This document shows, one piece after another, positions 7,769 to 15,599 of a stretch of DNA of 64,000 bases. Source of the DNA: Chloroflexota bacterium (GTDB lineage Bacteria > Chloroflexota > Anaerolineae > Aggregatilineales > Phototrophicaceae). Both the position numbers and the translations under genes were made by a program. Positions within the stretch are counted from its first letter, which is position 1; each line of letters opens with the position of its first letter. The notes under the pieces were generated by a model that was not told where the DNA came from, searched no databases, and saw only the letters and a list, made by a program, of their open reading frames with translations. Where the stretch lies: NCBI GenBank assembly GCA_020161935.1, contig JAIUNI010000001.1, forward strand, positions 1,364,001 to 1,428,000, read 5' to 3'.

Positions 7769-10009
7769 TTAACCCCCGACCGTCACTTCTTTGCCGTCCA
7801 CAATCGCGGCAAATTTTAAACCGCTTGCATCTGCGTCCACGTTCACCTGCGTCCCTGACGGCGGGTTAACCTTCAGCAAGAAGTCCGCCAGCGGGTCGCG
7901 CACGAAGCGCCGGATAATGCGTTGCAGCGGTCGCGCGCCATATTCCGGTTCGTCGTTCTGCGCCAGCATCCATTCCACCGAAGCATCCGAGAATTCGAGC
8001 GTCAGCCCGCGGTCAGCCGCCATCTTGCGCTCTTTCTTCAGCAGCAGCACGAGGATATCATGCAGCACTTCGGGCGACAGCGCGTTAAACATAATCACTT
8101 CATCAAGCCGGTTCAGGAATTCAGGTCGGAACCACGTCCGCACTTCTTCCATCGCCTCCTCGCGAATATCTTCAGTAATCACCGGCACGGCGAGATGTTC
8201 CGCGCCGAGGTTACTGGTCAGGATAATCACCGTTTCACTGAACTGTGTCGTATTCCCGCGCCCATCGGTCAAACGCCCTTCTTCAATCACTTGCAGCAGG
8301 ATGTCCATAATGCGCGGATGTGCTTTTTCAACTTCGTCGAACAGCACAATGATGTACGGCTGTTGGCGCACACGCTCGGTAAGCTGCCCACCCGCTTCAC
8401 TGTCCACATAACCGCTTGGCGAACCGATAAGCCGGTTCAGGCTGCTCTCGTCCTTGAATTCGCTCATGTCCAACGGCAGCATCGCGTCCTCACTGCCGAA
8501 CATGAACTCCGCCAACGCCTTCGCCAGTTCCGTCTTACCAACACCCGTCGGGCCGAGGAACAAGAACGAACCAATCGGGCGTTTCGCGTCCTTCAAACCC
8601 ACACGCGCCGTCTTGATCGCGCGGCTCACGGCCAGCACCGCTTCGTCCTGCCCGATCAGACGCTCTTTAATATGCTCAACCATGCTGGCGTAGCGCAGCC
8701 GTTCATCCTCGCCCAGCTTGCTCACGGGGATACCGGTCATCTGGCTCGCCGTCAGCGTAATATCTTCCGCGTCGAGGTTCTGGTCGCCTGCCCGTTCATT
8801 CTTGAACGGCAGTTGGCTCTGCTGGCTCATACTGACCATCGCCGCCGTCCGGTGCAAGAGTTGTTCCGCGCTCCGTGGCAGCGGGGTCGAGCTGAAATAG
8901 CGCTTCGCCAACCGTACCGCCAGCGACAGCGCATCATCCGTCACTGTCAGCTTATAATCGGCTTCAAGGTGTGTCTTCAGAATTTTCAGAATTTCCAGTG
9001 TCTCGTCCGCCGAGGGTTCCGGCACGCGGATCACTTGGCTGTTCTCCGAAAGGGCACTCACCGAAAGCAGCCGTTCCTTATAATCCTGTTCGGTCGTTGT
9101 ACCGATAATCACCGGATCATCACCCAAAAATGCCTTCTGAATCAGCGGTGTCGCCTTGCTAAACTCCGCCTTGATCGGTCCACCGAAGAAACGGTGCAAA
9201 TGTGGAATGAACAGGATACCGCCCGACGCTTGGCTCAATCCCGCCCGTACCGTCTTCTGGTCGTTATCGAGCAGCGCGGTTTCGTCGATCTGGACGAAGT
9301 TCTTCAACCCCGCTGGCCCTTTGCCTTCAGACATCAGCAAGCCGAGGCTGTACGCCAGCGTCCGCTTACCCACGCCGTCCGGCCCCACCAAAATGATGTG
9401 CCGCTTCACCGACTGCGACAGGATATTAATCATGTCGCGCAGCAACCCCTCGCGGAAGTAAACCGCCCGCAGCTTGCCCGCCTTCGCCTGCGCCACCACA
9501 TCCTGCGTCGTGCCGTCCGGTTTCAACCGCACCTGTGAATTATCCATCCTTATATCAGCAATCGCCTTCGGGGTAATCCCCTGCGCCCGCAGCAGGCCGC
9601 TCGTCGGCATCGACGCTTCCGCCATGATGCTTAACATATGGTCGGTATCCACCCGCACTTCATCTTGCGAGTTCGCGAGGCTCAGTGCGTCGTCAATCAG
9701 GATGATCGCCTGTTTGGAAAGCGGCACTTGGCGGTTGCCCTTCGCCACGAAGTCGAGATTGCCGTTCGGGTCGCCGCGCCCCTCTACCGCTAGGTGTACC
9801 TGCCGGTCGAGCTTCGCCGTGTCAATCGCCCGCGTGCTGGTGAACACATCCAGCAGCCGCGCCGCCGCCGTATCAGGGTGTCTCAGCAGTGCCAGCAGAA
9901 TCAGTTCCGGTTGTAAAGTCGGTTTGCGGTATTGGTCTTTCAACGCCACCGCGTCATTCATCACCGCGTCTAAATCTTTAGAGAGCAAATCCGGGTTTAA
10001 AGTGCCCAT
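7769..10009 (-). CDS. Clp/Hsp100-family AAA+ ATPase with degenerate first ATPase domain
   Basis: The 746-residue protein has a Clp-N-like domain (1-155), a D1 AAA+ domain (about 180-395) and a D2 domain (about 430-740). D2 is intact: Walker A 'GPTGVGKTE' (486-494), pore loop 'GSPSGYVD', Walker B 'VLFDEVEKAH', sensor 'TSNLG', arginine finger in 'RPEFLNRLD'. D1 is not: Walker A reads 'GPDGVGKRT' with Arg after Lys, and Walker B reads 'ILFIPHLHRF' (265-274), where active Clp proteins have Asp-Glu at the PH positions. The D1 pore tyrosine is also missing. There is no ClpB middle domain, and no clear IGF/LGF ClpP-docking tripeptide between sensor 1 and the D2 arginine finger. It is likely a stand-alone unfoldase or remodeler. 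Confidence 0.85.
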   Translation of the reverse strand: MGTLNPDLLSKDLDAVMNDAVALKDQYRKPTLQPELILLALLRHPDTAAARLLDVFTSTRAIDTAKLDRQVHLAVEGRGDPNGNLDFVAKGNRQVPLSKQAIILIDDALSLANSQDEVRVDTDHMLSIMAEASMPTSGLLRAQGITPKAIADIRMDNSQVRLKPDGTTQDVVAQAKAGKLRAVYFREGLLRDMINILSQSVKRHIILVGPDGVGKRTLAYSLGLLMSEGKGPAGLKNFVQIDETALLDNDQKTVRAGLSQASGGILFIPHLHRFFGGPIKAEFSKATPLIQKAFLGDDPVIIGTTTEQDYKERLLSVSALSENSQVIRVPEPSADETLEILKILKTHLEADYKLTVTDDALSLAVRLAKRYFSSTPLPRSAEQLLHRTAAMVSMSQQSQLPFKNERAGDQNLDAEDITLTASQMTGIPVSKLGEDERLRYASMVEHIKERLIGQDEAVLAVSRAIKTARVGLKDAKRPIGSFLFLGPTGVGKTELAKALAEFMFGSEDAMLPLDMSEFKDESSLNRLIGSPSGYVDSEAGGQLTERVRQQPYIIVLFDEVEKAHPRIMDILLQVIEEGRLTDGRGNTTQFSETVIILTSNLGAEHLAVPVITEDIREEAMEEVRTWFRPEFLNRLDEVIMFNALSPEVLHDILVLLLKKERKMAADRGLTLEFSDASVEWMLAQNDEPEYGARPLQRIIRRFVRDPLADFLLKVNPPSGTQVNVDADASGLKFAAIVDGKEVTVGG

Positions 10010-10129
10010 GTAACCTATTGCTTTCTACGCTCAAAACGTATGCCATCATAAAAACAAAATATAGCGCACCCACCGTGTAGGCCGCCCGTAATTGTCGCCC
10101 GAAATGGCTTAGAGGCGTGTTAGAAAACC

Positions 10130-12163
10130 TCACTGAACATCGAATGTCGCCGCCGTCAAACGGTCAGATGCTTCGCCCGTCAACGGGTCTACCCCCAACA
10201 GGCGTTCACCTGTCTGCCAATTATACACTGCCACGCGCAAACTGTATGCGCCCGTTGGGACATTTAATAAGGTTCGGGTACACGCCCGTCCCGCGTTCGG
10301 CAGCCCGTAATCCGCCTGTGCCACAAGGTTGCCAGCCGCGTCCACCACATGCACCGCCACCGAGTATTGGTCGTTCGGTACTTCATCCGCTTTTACCGAC
10401 CCCAGCACAACGGTCACTTGGCCCAAGCCGTTCGCGCGAACCAGTTCAACCAACTGCATACCGATCCCCTCGCCAAATCGCAGTGGCATCGCGCTCACAC
10501 TCTCCGGCAGCCGCGTCTGCAAATTGAGTGTCACTGACTCGTCATCCAGCGCCGTATAGCAGTCAACAAATCCTTCATCCGCCAGCGCCCGCTGGAACGC
10601 CTCTAACCGGAAGTTTGGCGGGTCAATGTGCGACACCGCCACCCACACGTTCGTCTTATCAGCCAGAAACGCCCGTACTTGCGTGGTGTATTCATCGTTC
10701 TCTGGCTTACCGGGGATGTACTCCATCATCTGGTGCGTCAGCGGCAAACCATAGAGATAGTGGTCAAGTTCCAGCGACCGTATCCAGTCGTAGTTCCCCG
10801 CGTGGTAGGCCACCACATCTCCCGCCTGTGCCTGCTGCTCCAGCGTCGCGCGGAACTCTCGCCACGACGGAATAATCCCGTACAAGTAGCCGCTGAAATC
10901 ATTCGCCGCCACCGTCCACAACCCCGCCGCCAGCCATATCCCCAGCACAACCACCGGCGCGATACCCGTTCGGCTCAGGCGCTCTACACCCAACCCCACC
11001 ACCACCGCCAGCAGCGGCCACAGAAACATGATGTAGCGTATCTGGTTAATGAAGGGATACACTGCGTTGGCCGCCAGCGTCCCCACCACCCCAAACGCCG
11101 CCAGCAGCAGAATCGCGCGGTACTGCCGCAGGTGTTTATAGGCCGCGAAGACTACCACCAACCCCAGCAGCGCCACGCTGTTGTTGCTAAACGTCAGCAG
11201 CAGCGACGGCAGGATCTTCGCCGCGCTCATGCTCACCACCGCGTTAATCGTGTTCCCCTCCGAGAAGGTCATCACCGTCCACACCCACGGCAGGAACAGC
11301 CCTCCCGCCGCCCCGATCAGCAGCGCCACCCGCCACCACTGCCGCGTCATCCGCACCGTCAGGAGGTGATACAACCCGATAACCGCGAACACGAACACCA
11401 ACTGATAATGGAGGTACAGCGATGCCCCCGACACCACCACAAACGCCGCTTGCAGCCCCCATCCTTCTCTTTTCTTGGCGACTTGGCGGTTCAACCCCGC
11501 ATCTCTCCCCCTTCTATCTTCCTCTGTGTTTCTCTGTGTCCTCTGTGCCTCTATGGTGAATCTTCCTTGTCTTTCTCCGTCTTCCTCTGCGCTCTCTGCG
11601 TCTCTGCGGTTCAATCCCGCATTTTGTCTTTCCACCAGCTTCAAATACGCCCACACCTCGAACGCCGCACATGCCACGATCAGCGTATACACCCGCAGTT
11701 CGTGCAGGTAGTAGATGTAGTACGCCGACGCGCCCACCGCCACCGCCGCACTTAACCCCACCAGCGCCGCCGAGCGAATCCCCACCACCGCCGCGTAATC
11801 CCGCCCCAACCGGTACGTCATCGCCACCGACAGCATCCCAAACAGCAGCGACAGCATCCGCCCCGCCACCGCCGATGACCCTGCCGCTTCGAGCCAGTAA
11901 TGCAGCAGCAGGTAATACCCCGGTGGATTCTTCTCGTGCTGCAATTGCCCCACCACCCGCGTCAGCACCTCGCCCGCACCAATCGGCCCGTACTGCTCGC
12001 CCCCCGCGTAAATGTACGAATAAATCTCGTCGTACCACATCGCGTCACGGTCGAGTCCGATAATGCCTAGCCACGCCACACCCAGCAGCAGTAAAATAAC
12101 CCACCAGAAGATTCTGCTAGGCCGATAATCGGTTTTAGTAAACGTAAACTGAGGCAGCATCAA
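10130..12163 (-). CDS. GT39-like membrane glycosyltransferase with in-frame repeat insertion
   Basis: This 677-residue protein resembles GT-C transferases. 'DAMWYDEIYSYIYAGG' gives the first-loop acidic motif, and 'NPPGYYLLLHYWLE' and about ten hydrophobic helices follow. The C-terminal ~190 residues form a beta-rich extracytoplasmic domain. Between two membrane helices (bases about 11465-11640) lies a charged segment rich in Arg, Glu and Gln, e.g. 'NRRDAESAEEDGE'. It is the translation of three dispersed DNA repeats and is absent from the normal fold. The frame stays open through it, so the protein may be full length with a 60-residue loop. Function of the parent family: lipid-linked sugar transfer outside the membrane. 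Confidence 0.75.
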   Translation of the reverse strand: MMLPQFTFTKTDYRPSRIFWWVILLLLGVAWLGIIGLDRDAMWYDEIYSYIYAGGEQYGPIGAGEVLTRVVGQLQHEKNPPGYYLLLHYWLEAAGSSAVAGRMLSLLFGMLSVAMTYRLGRDYAAVVGIRSAALVGLSAAVAVGASAYYIYYLHELRVYTLIVACAAFEVWAYLKLVERQNAGLNRRDAESAEEDGERQGRFTIEAQRTQRNTEEDRRGRDAGLNRQVAKKREGWGLQAAFVVVSGASLYLHYQLVFVFAVIGLYHLLTVRMTRQWWRVALLIGAAGGLFLPWVWTVMTFSEGNTINAVVSMSAAKILPSLLLTFSNNSVALLGLVVVFAAYKHLRQYRAILLLAAFGVVGTLAANAVYPFINQIRYIMFLWPLLAVVVGLGVERLSRTGIAPVVVLGIWLAAGLWTVAANDFSGYLYGIIPSWREFRATLEQQAQAGDVVAYHAGNYDWIRSLELDHYLYGLPLTHQMMEYIPGKPENDEYTTQVRAFLADKTNVWVAVSHIDPPNFRLEAFQRALADEGFVDCYTALDDESVTLNLQTRLPESVSAMPLRFGEGIGMQLVELVRANGLGQVTVVLGSVKADEVPNDQYSVAVHVVDAAGNLVAQADYGLPNAGRACTRTLLNVPTGAYSLRVAVYNWQTGERLLGVDPLTGEASDRLTAATFDVQ
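11470..11625. repeat. Cluster of three dispersed short repeats inserted in a coding region
   Basis: On the plus strand, three units follow one another: CTTGGCGACTTGGCGGTTCA (11474-11493), a TCTGTGTCCTCTGTGCCTCT-type unit (11533-11552) ending ATGGTGAAT, and a CTCTGCGCTCTCTGCGTCTC-type unit (11585-11604) ending TGCGGTTCAATCCCGCAT. Units 1 and 3 share the tail GCGGTTCAA(C/T)CCCGCAT. Such units recur in intergenic DNA of many bacteria (recalled knowledge). Here they lie within the membrane transferase gene. Confidence 0.75.
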
Positions 12164-12248
12164 TTACCTTCAGAATAGGACTTAAACAAATAATCTGAAC
12201 GCAAACACCAAATTAGGTGTCGGTTATGATTGACCACAAACATTTCTC

Positions 12249-12311
12249 GGCGGGTTTGAGGGGGCTTTAGCCTCCTTCCCGCCGGAACTCGGAGCCGGAG
12301 GCTTGAGCCTC
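12249..12311. repeat. GC-rich double hairpin between divergent genes
   Basis: GGCGGG (12249-12254) pairs with CCCGCC (12278-12283) and encloses GGGGGC-TTTA-GCCTCC (12260-12275). A second perfect hairpin, GAGGCT-tg-AGCCTC, lies at 12298-12311. The TTTA-loop GGC/GCC design matches hairpin B of the repeats at 4454-4476 and 15249-15271. It occupies the 240-base gap between divergent genes, which shows no other clear feature. Confidence 0.55.
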
Positions 12312-12403
12312 TGGCGGTTGAAGTCGACACTATTTAAATATGCTGACATCGAAACGCACGGCATTATACAACCAAATCGAAACCAAAGTTTAAGGCTCGT
12401 CAA

Positions 12404-14665
12404 GTGCATTCACTCAAAACAAGCGCGATCCGCATCACCCAAATCCTCACCGCCGCTGTCATCCTCGCCGCTCTAGCCGTCATCCAACCGTCTGCTAACG
12501 CCGCTCAAACCTGTGCCGCCACCGGAGCAGTCACACGGGGCAGCTTCCGCAGCGTCCCTGCCGAAACCACCTTCTACTACTCGGTCTACACCCCGCCCTG
12601 CTATGAAGGCTCAACCGGGGTTTATCCCGTCGTCTACCTCATGCACGGCTCGAATGACGATGACGGCCATTGGGTACGCTTGGGCATCCAGCAGGCACTT
12701 GATGAAGGCATCGCGGCAGGAACACTCCCGCCGATGATCGTTGTCATGCCCTATGGGGAGTGGCTCGCCAACAAAAACCAGTTTGATGTCGTCTCGTGGG
12801 AAAATGTATTCCTCAACGAACTCATGCCGCTGGTCGAGTCTCAATATCGCATCGACCAGCGCCGTGAAACACGCGGTATCGGCGGCATCTCGCGTGGTGG
12901 CTTCTGGGCATACGAAATCGCCTTCCGCCATCCCGACCTGTTTAGCACCGTCGGCGGTCACAGCGCCTTCTTTGCCGAAGGCAACGCCCCGCCCGACTAC
13001 GACCCTCTCAAGCTCGCCCGCAACGCCGCCAACTTGGATACCCTACGCATCATGCTCGACCGCGGCAATGCCGACTACGCCGCCCCCGGCATCGACCTCA
13101 TGCACGAACGCCTAACCGAACGCGGCATCGCTCACACCTTCATCATCTATCCCGAAGGTGAACATAACAACATCCATTGGAAACAGCACGTCGCTGAGTA
13201 CATGGCCTTTTACGCGGAACCGTGGCTCGCAGTTGCACAACCAACCACCGCTGCGCCAGCCATGCCAGAAATCGTGTTCGCCACCAACACGCCGCAAACA
13301 CCCCTCGCCGCTCCCACACAATCACCCACCGTTGAACTACTGCCAGTTGAAGCAACACCTGAACCAGATGCCGTCAATCAGCAAGGTTACGCCTTATTCG
13401 TCCCTGCTGTATCTTTCCCCAGCCTCTTGGGTCAAATCACCCTTGAACAGTTGCAATCCGTCAGCCTCGGTCAGCCGGATTCCGCGCTTATCCTTGATGA
13501 AACCACCGCCGCCGCCTTAGCCAGTTTCGGGGTAAATCTTTCGCCGTCAACTCAAATCGTCCCCGATGATGCCCTGCAAAACAGCCTGTGGCGCAATGGC
13601 AAGCTCTACACCCTCATCGCCTTTGACCGCCTCATCACTCGCTATCGTGTCCTACATATCGGCGAAACCCACCCGCTCGATACCGACTTATCAACCTACC
13701 CCTTCGCCTTCACCACCGGTCAGCCCAACTTCGAGCCGCAAAAGCTCACACGGCTGCTGATGTCCGGTGTCACCGCCCTCACCCGCCTCACCCGCACCGA
13801 GCTGGACGAACAGGGAACCGATTGGGCGGCTTCCGGCATCTTGCCCTTTGTTGAACGCGCCGATTTCTTCCACACCAGTAACGAAGTCTCCTTCTCACCC
13901 AACTGCCCACAGGCCGATACCACCCCTCCGCTTGGCGAATTTTGCTCCAAGGAATCCCACTTCGATCTGCTCACCAAGCTCGGTCTCGATATAGTCGAAC
14001 TGACCGGCAACCACAACAACGACTTTGGCACCGAAAACTACCTCCGCACGCTCGAGTGGTATCAGTGGCATGGCATCCGCACCATCGGCGGTGGCGCAGC
14101 GCTCGCCGATGCCCGGCAGCCGCTCATCCTCGACCATAACGGCAACAAAATCGCCATGCTCGCCTGTAACTGGGTCGGCCCCTACTATGCCATCGCCAAA
14201 GACACCACCCCCGGCGCGGCCTTCTGCGATTGGGATTGGCTGCGCGTCATCATCCCGCAGCTCAAAGCCGAAGGGAACTTCGTCGTCGTCTCAGTGCAGT
14301 ATCTGGAAATCGAGGACTACTTGCCGAGCAATCAGCAAATCTCCGACTTCCAAGGGGTTGCCGATCTCGGCGCGGATGTCGTCCTCGGCACGCAGGCGCA
14401 TAAGCCGCAAACGATGGCCTTCTACGGCGCACGTACCGGTCAGGAAGCCTTTTTGCACTACGGCCTCGGCAACCTGTTCTTCGACCAACCCTTCTGGGGC
14501 AACAGCCGCTTCTTCATGGATGAACTCTACATCTACAACGGCAAGCTGCTCAATGTTGATCTGTTCACCGGCATCATCGACGATCTCGCCCGCCCCCGCC
14601 CAATGACGCTCGATGAACAAACCAACTTCTTCGCCTTCATGTTCCACACGCAAGGCGCTTTCTGA
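12404..14665 (+). CDS. Secreted esterase fused to CapA-type (PGA_cap) phosphoesterase-like domain
   Basis: A GTG start gives 753 residues with a signal peptide (about 1-33). Residues 40-280 are an esterase of the Esterase-D/feruloyl type: 'VVYLMHGSNDDD', nucleophile 'GGISRGG' (Ser163), His254 in 'GEHNNIHW'. A Pro/Thr-rich linker (about 285-325) leads to a CapA domain (about 380-730). There 'GNHNNDFG' and 'GTQAHKPQTMAF' correspond to the calcineurin-like metal motifs of capsule/poly-gamma-glutamate CapA proteins, and 'HYGLGNLFFDQ' is the family's C-terminal signature. The fusion suggests a surface enzyme acting on an extracellular polymer. Transcribed alone; followed by a repeat-dense gene-free kilobase. 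Confidence 0.75.
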   Translation: MHSLKTSAIRITQILTAAVILAALAVIQPSANAAQTCAATGAVTRGSFRSVPAETTFYYSVYTPPCYEGSTGVYPVVYLMHGSNDDDGHWVRLGIQQALDEGIAAGTLPPMIVVMPYGEWLANKNQFDVVSWENVFLNELMPLVESQYRIDQRRETRGIGGISRGGFWAYEIAFRHPDLFSTVGGHSAFFAEGNAPPDYDPLKLARNAANLDTLRIMLDRGNADYAAPGIDLMHERLTERGIAHTFIIYPEGEHNNIHWKQHVAEYMAFYAEPWLAVAQPTTAAPAMPEIVFATNTPQTPLAAPTQSPTVELLPVEATPEPDAVNQQGYALFVPAVSFPSLLGQITLEQLQSVSLGQPDSALILDETTAAALASFGVNLSPSTQIVPDDALQNSLWRNGKLYTLIAFDRLITRYRVLHIGETHPLDTDLSTYPFAFTTGQPNFEPQKLTRLLMSGVTALTRLTRTELDEQGTDWAASGILPFVERADFFHTSNEVSFSPNCPQADTTPPLGEFCSKESHFDLLTKLGLDIVELTGNHNNDFGTENYLRTLEWYQWHGIRTIGGGAALADARQPLILDHNGNKIAMLACNWVGPYYAIAKDTTPGAAFCDWDWLRVIIPQLKAEGNFVVVSVQYLEIEDYLPSNQQISDFQGVADLGADVVLGTQAHKPQTMAFYGARTGQEAFLHYGLGNLFFDQPFWGNSRFFMDELYIYNGKLLNVDLFTGIIDDLARPRPMTLDEQTNFFAFMFHTQGAF

Positions 14666-14680
14666 CCCACACATTTTATT

Positions 14681-14760
14681 GTAGGGGCGCAAGGCTTGCG
14701 CCCTCTTACCACCCACGCGACCACTTCTGTAGGGACAGCAGACAGGCTGTCCGCTGCTTC
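14681..14760. repeat. Two GTAGGG-tagged palindromic repeats
   Basis: Unit 1: GTAG then GGGCGCAAG-g-CTTGCGCCC (14685-14703, perfect 9-bp stem). Unit 2: TGTAGG then GGACAGC (14733-14739), loop AGACAG, GCTGTCC (14746-14752). The 13-base tail GCTGTCCGCTGCT (14746-14758) recurs at 14921-14933. Inverted relatives lie at 50719-50739 and 50772-50795. Confidence 0.7.
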
Positions 14761-15018
14761 CCTGCCCACGCTTCTTCCGCTTCGTACGTACTCTTTTCCG
14801 ACTATTCCCGTTCATGAGGGTTATTCGCCGTGCCAGCGGGTCTATAGTCCCATTGTGGAGTTTTCCACTGGTAAATTCCAACTATAAAATTCTTAACTTG
14901 CTGCGTAAGGACGCAAGTATGCTGTCCGCTGCTAACCAACGCTAAACTCGATCAAATACCGATCCTATCTACTGCAATTTTGCACTCCCAAAAGTTTGAA
15001 AACTCTAACCAAAATCCC

Positions 15019-15047
15019 TTGACTGGATCGCCCATTTGTTCTAAAAT
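15019..15047 (+). promoter_or_regulatory. Strong sigma70-type promoter with no gene downstream
   Basis: TTGACT (15019-15024), a 17-base spacer, and TAAAAT (15042-15047) make a near-consensus promoter. Predicted transcription start is about 15054. A perfect terminator hairpin lies only ~45 bases further on, so the transcript would be about 75 bases. Confidence 0.55.
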
Positions 15048-15053
15048 GAATTG

Positions 15054-15130
15054 AAATGTGATCACACTTTTCACACTGATTCAATCAGGTTTTTGTAAAA
15101 GAGGCGCTTCATGAAGCGCCTCTTTTCACC
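15054..15130 (+). ncRNA. Candidate small RNA (orphan promoter-terminator cassette)
   Basis: Between the promoter at 15019-15047 and the terminator at 15097-15126 there is no usable reading frame. The ~45 bases hold two self-complementary words, TGTGATCACA (15057-15066) and CTGATT-c-AATCAG (15076-15088), then GTTTTTGT just before the terminator. This is the architecture of a short independent RNA. It matches no RNA family I know, so it could also be an abandoned leader. Nothing here shows a target. Confidence 0.4.
15097..15126. terminator. Perfect bidirectional intrinsic terminator
   Basis: AAAAGAGGCGCTTC (15097-15110) and GAAGCGCCTCTTTT (15113-15126) are exact inverses around AT: a 14-bp stem with A-run and T-run arms. 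It lies 430 bases after the CapA-fusion gene, closer to the orphan promoter at 15019 than to any gene. Confidence 0.8.
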
Positions 15131-15216
15131 CAACCGATAAGTGAGTTCACAATCACACTCAAATTTCACTCGTGCATGTGAAGAAAATGAAGAATTTTGC
15201 GAGTCAGTCCCGTTTT

Positions 15217-15285
15217 GAAGTCGCTTTAGCAGACTTGTCTGGCGATCAGCATGATGGCTTTAGCCTCATGCGGCGCAGCCCGACA
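15217..15285. repeat. Two-hairpin dispersed repeat, copy 2
   Basis: Hairpin A pairs AAGTC (15218-15222) with GACTT (15232-15236) around a CTTTAG core. After 12 bases, hairpin B pairs GCATGA-t-GGC (15249-15258) with GCC-TCATGC (15263-15271) around TTTA. The tail GGCGCAGCCCGAC matches copy 1 at 4421-4490. Stems differ between copies but stay paired. Confidence 0.7.
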
Positions 15286-15287
15286 AT

Positions 15288-15415
15288 CGTTCCGAATTTG
15301 ACGAATTTTCCGAATCACCAACCGATTGCCATTGCCGAAATCTATAGTGCCAAATTTGCCAACCGACATTTCCGACACAGACGACTTCGCCGACAATTGA
15401 GGGAGAAACGATAAA
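15288..15415. repeat. Degenerate 9-base-period tract
   Basis: Words such as CGAATTTGA, CGAATTTTC, CGAATCACC and later GACATTTCC, GACACAGAC, GACTTCGCC, GACAATTGA follow at 9-base steps. GCCAAATTTGCC at about 15350 has its counterpart GGCAAATTTGGC near 50391. It encodes no recognisable protein. It continues into CAACAGCAT-like and GCC-triplet tracts (15463-15530). Confidence 0.5.
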
Positions 15416-15599
15416 ACAGCAACTGACAGAAACGACAATTGCGACAAATAATGAGATTCTCAACTGCAACAACAGCATCAACAGCATTTGAAATGGCGCT
15501 CTACTGCCGCCGCCGCCGCCAATGCCGCCAACTTTTAACAGGTGAATAATTGTGCCGCATTTGCTGCTGTTGCCGTTTGTTCCGCATTTTGTGCTTTTA

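Noticed and set aside
7922..9538. A 538-codon open frame on the plus strand opposite the Clp-like gene
   Set aside because: It is the antisense of a strongly conserved AAA+ gene; its product is Arg/His/Gln-rich with no domain, and it has no ribosome site.
10628..11755. A 375-codon plus-strand frame opposite the membrane transferase
   Set aside because: The product is a low-complexity Arg/His/Gln/Pro string typical of antisense shadows of GC-rich membrane protein genes.
14905..14933. Possible further terminator or gene start near GCGTaaggACGC
   Set aside because: The stem is only 4 bp. The shared word GCTGTCCGCTGCT marks it as a fragment of the neighbouring palindromic repeat.
15057..15066. 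TGTGATCACA as a CRP/FNR-type binding site
   Set aside because: CRP sites need a 6-base spacer between TGTGA and TCACA. Here the arms are fused, and the word lies downstream of the predicted transcription start.
15172..15414. An 80-codon plus-strand frame in the repeat-dense gap
   Set aside because: It runs through a two-hairpin repeat and a 9-base-period tract; the composition follows the repeats, and there is no ribosome site or homology signal.
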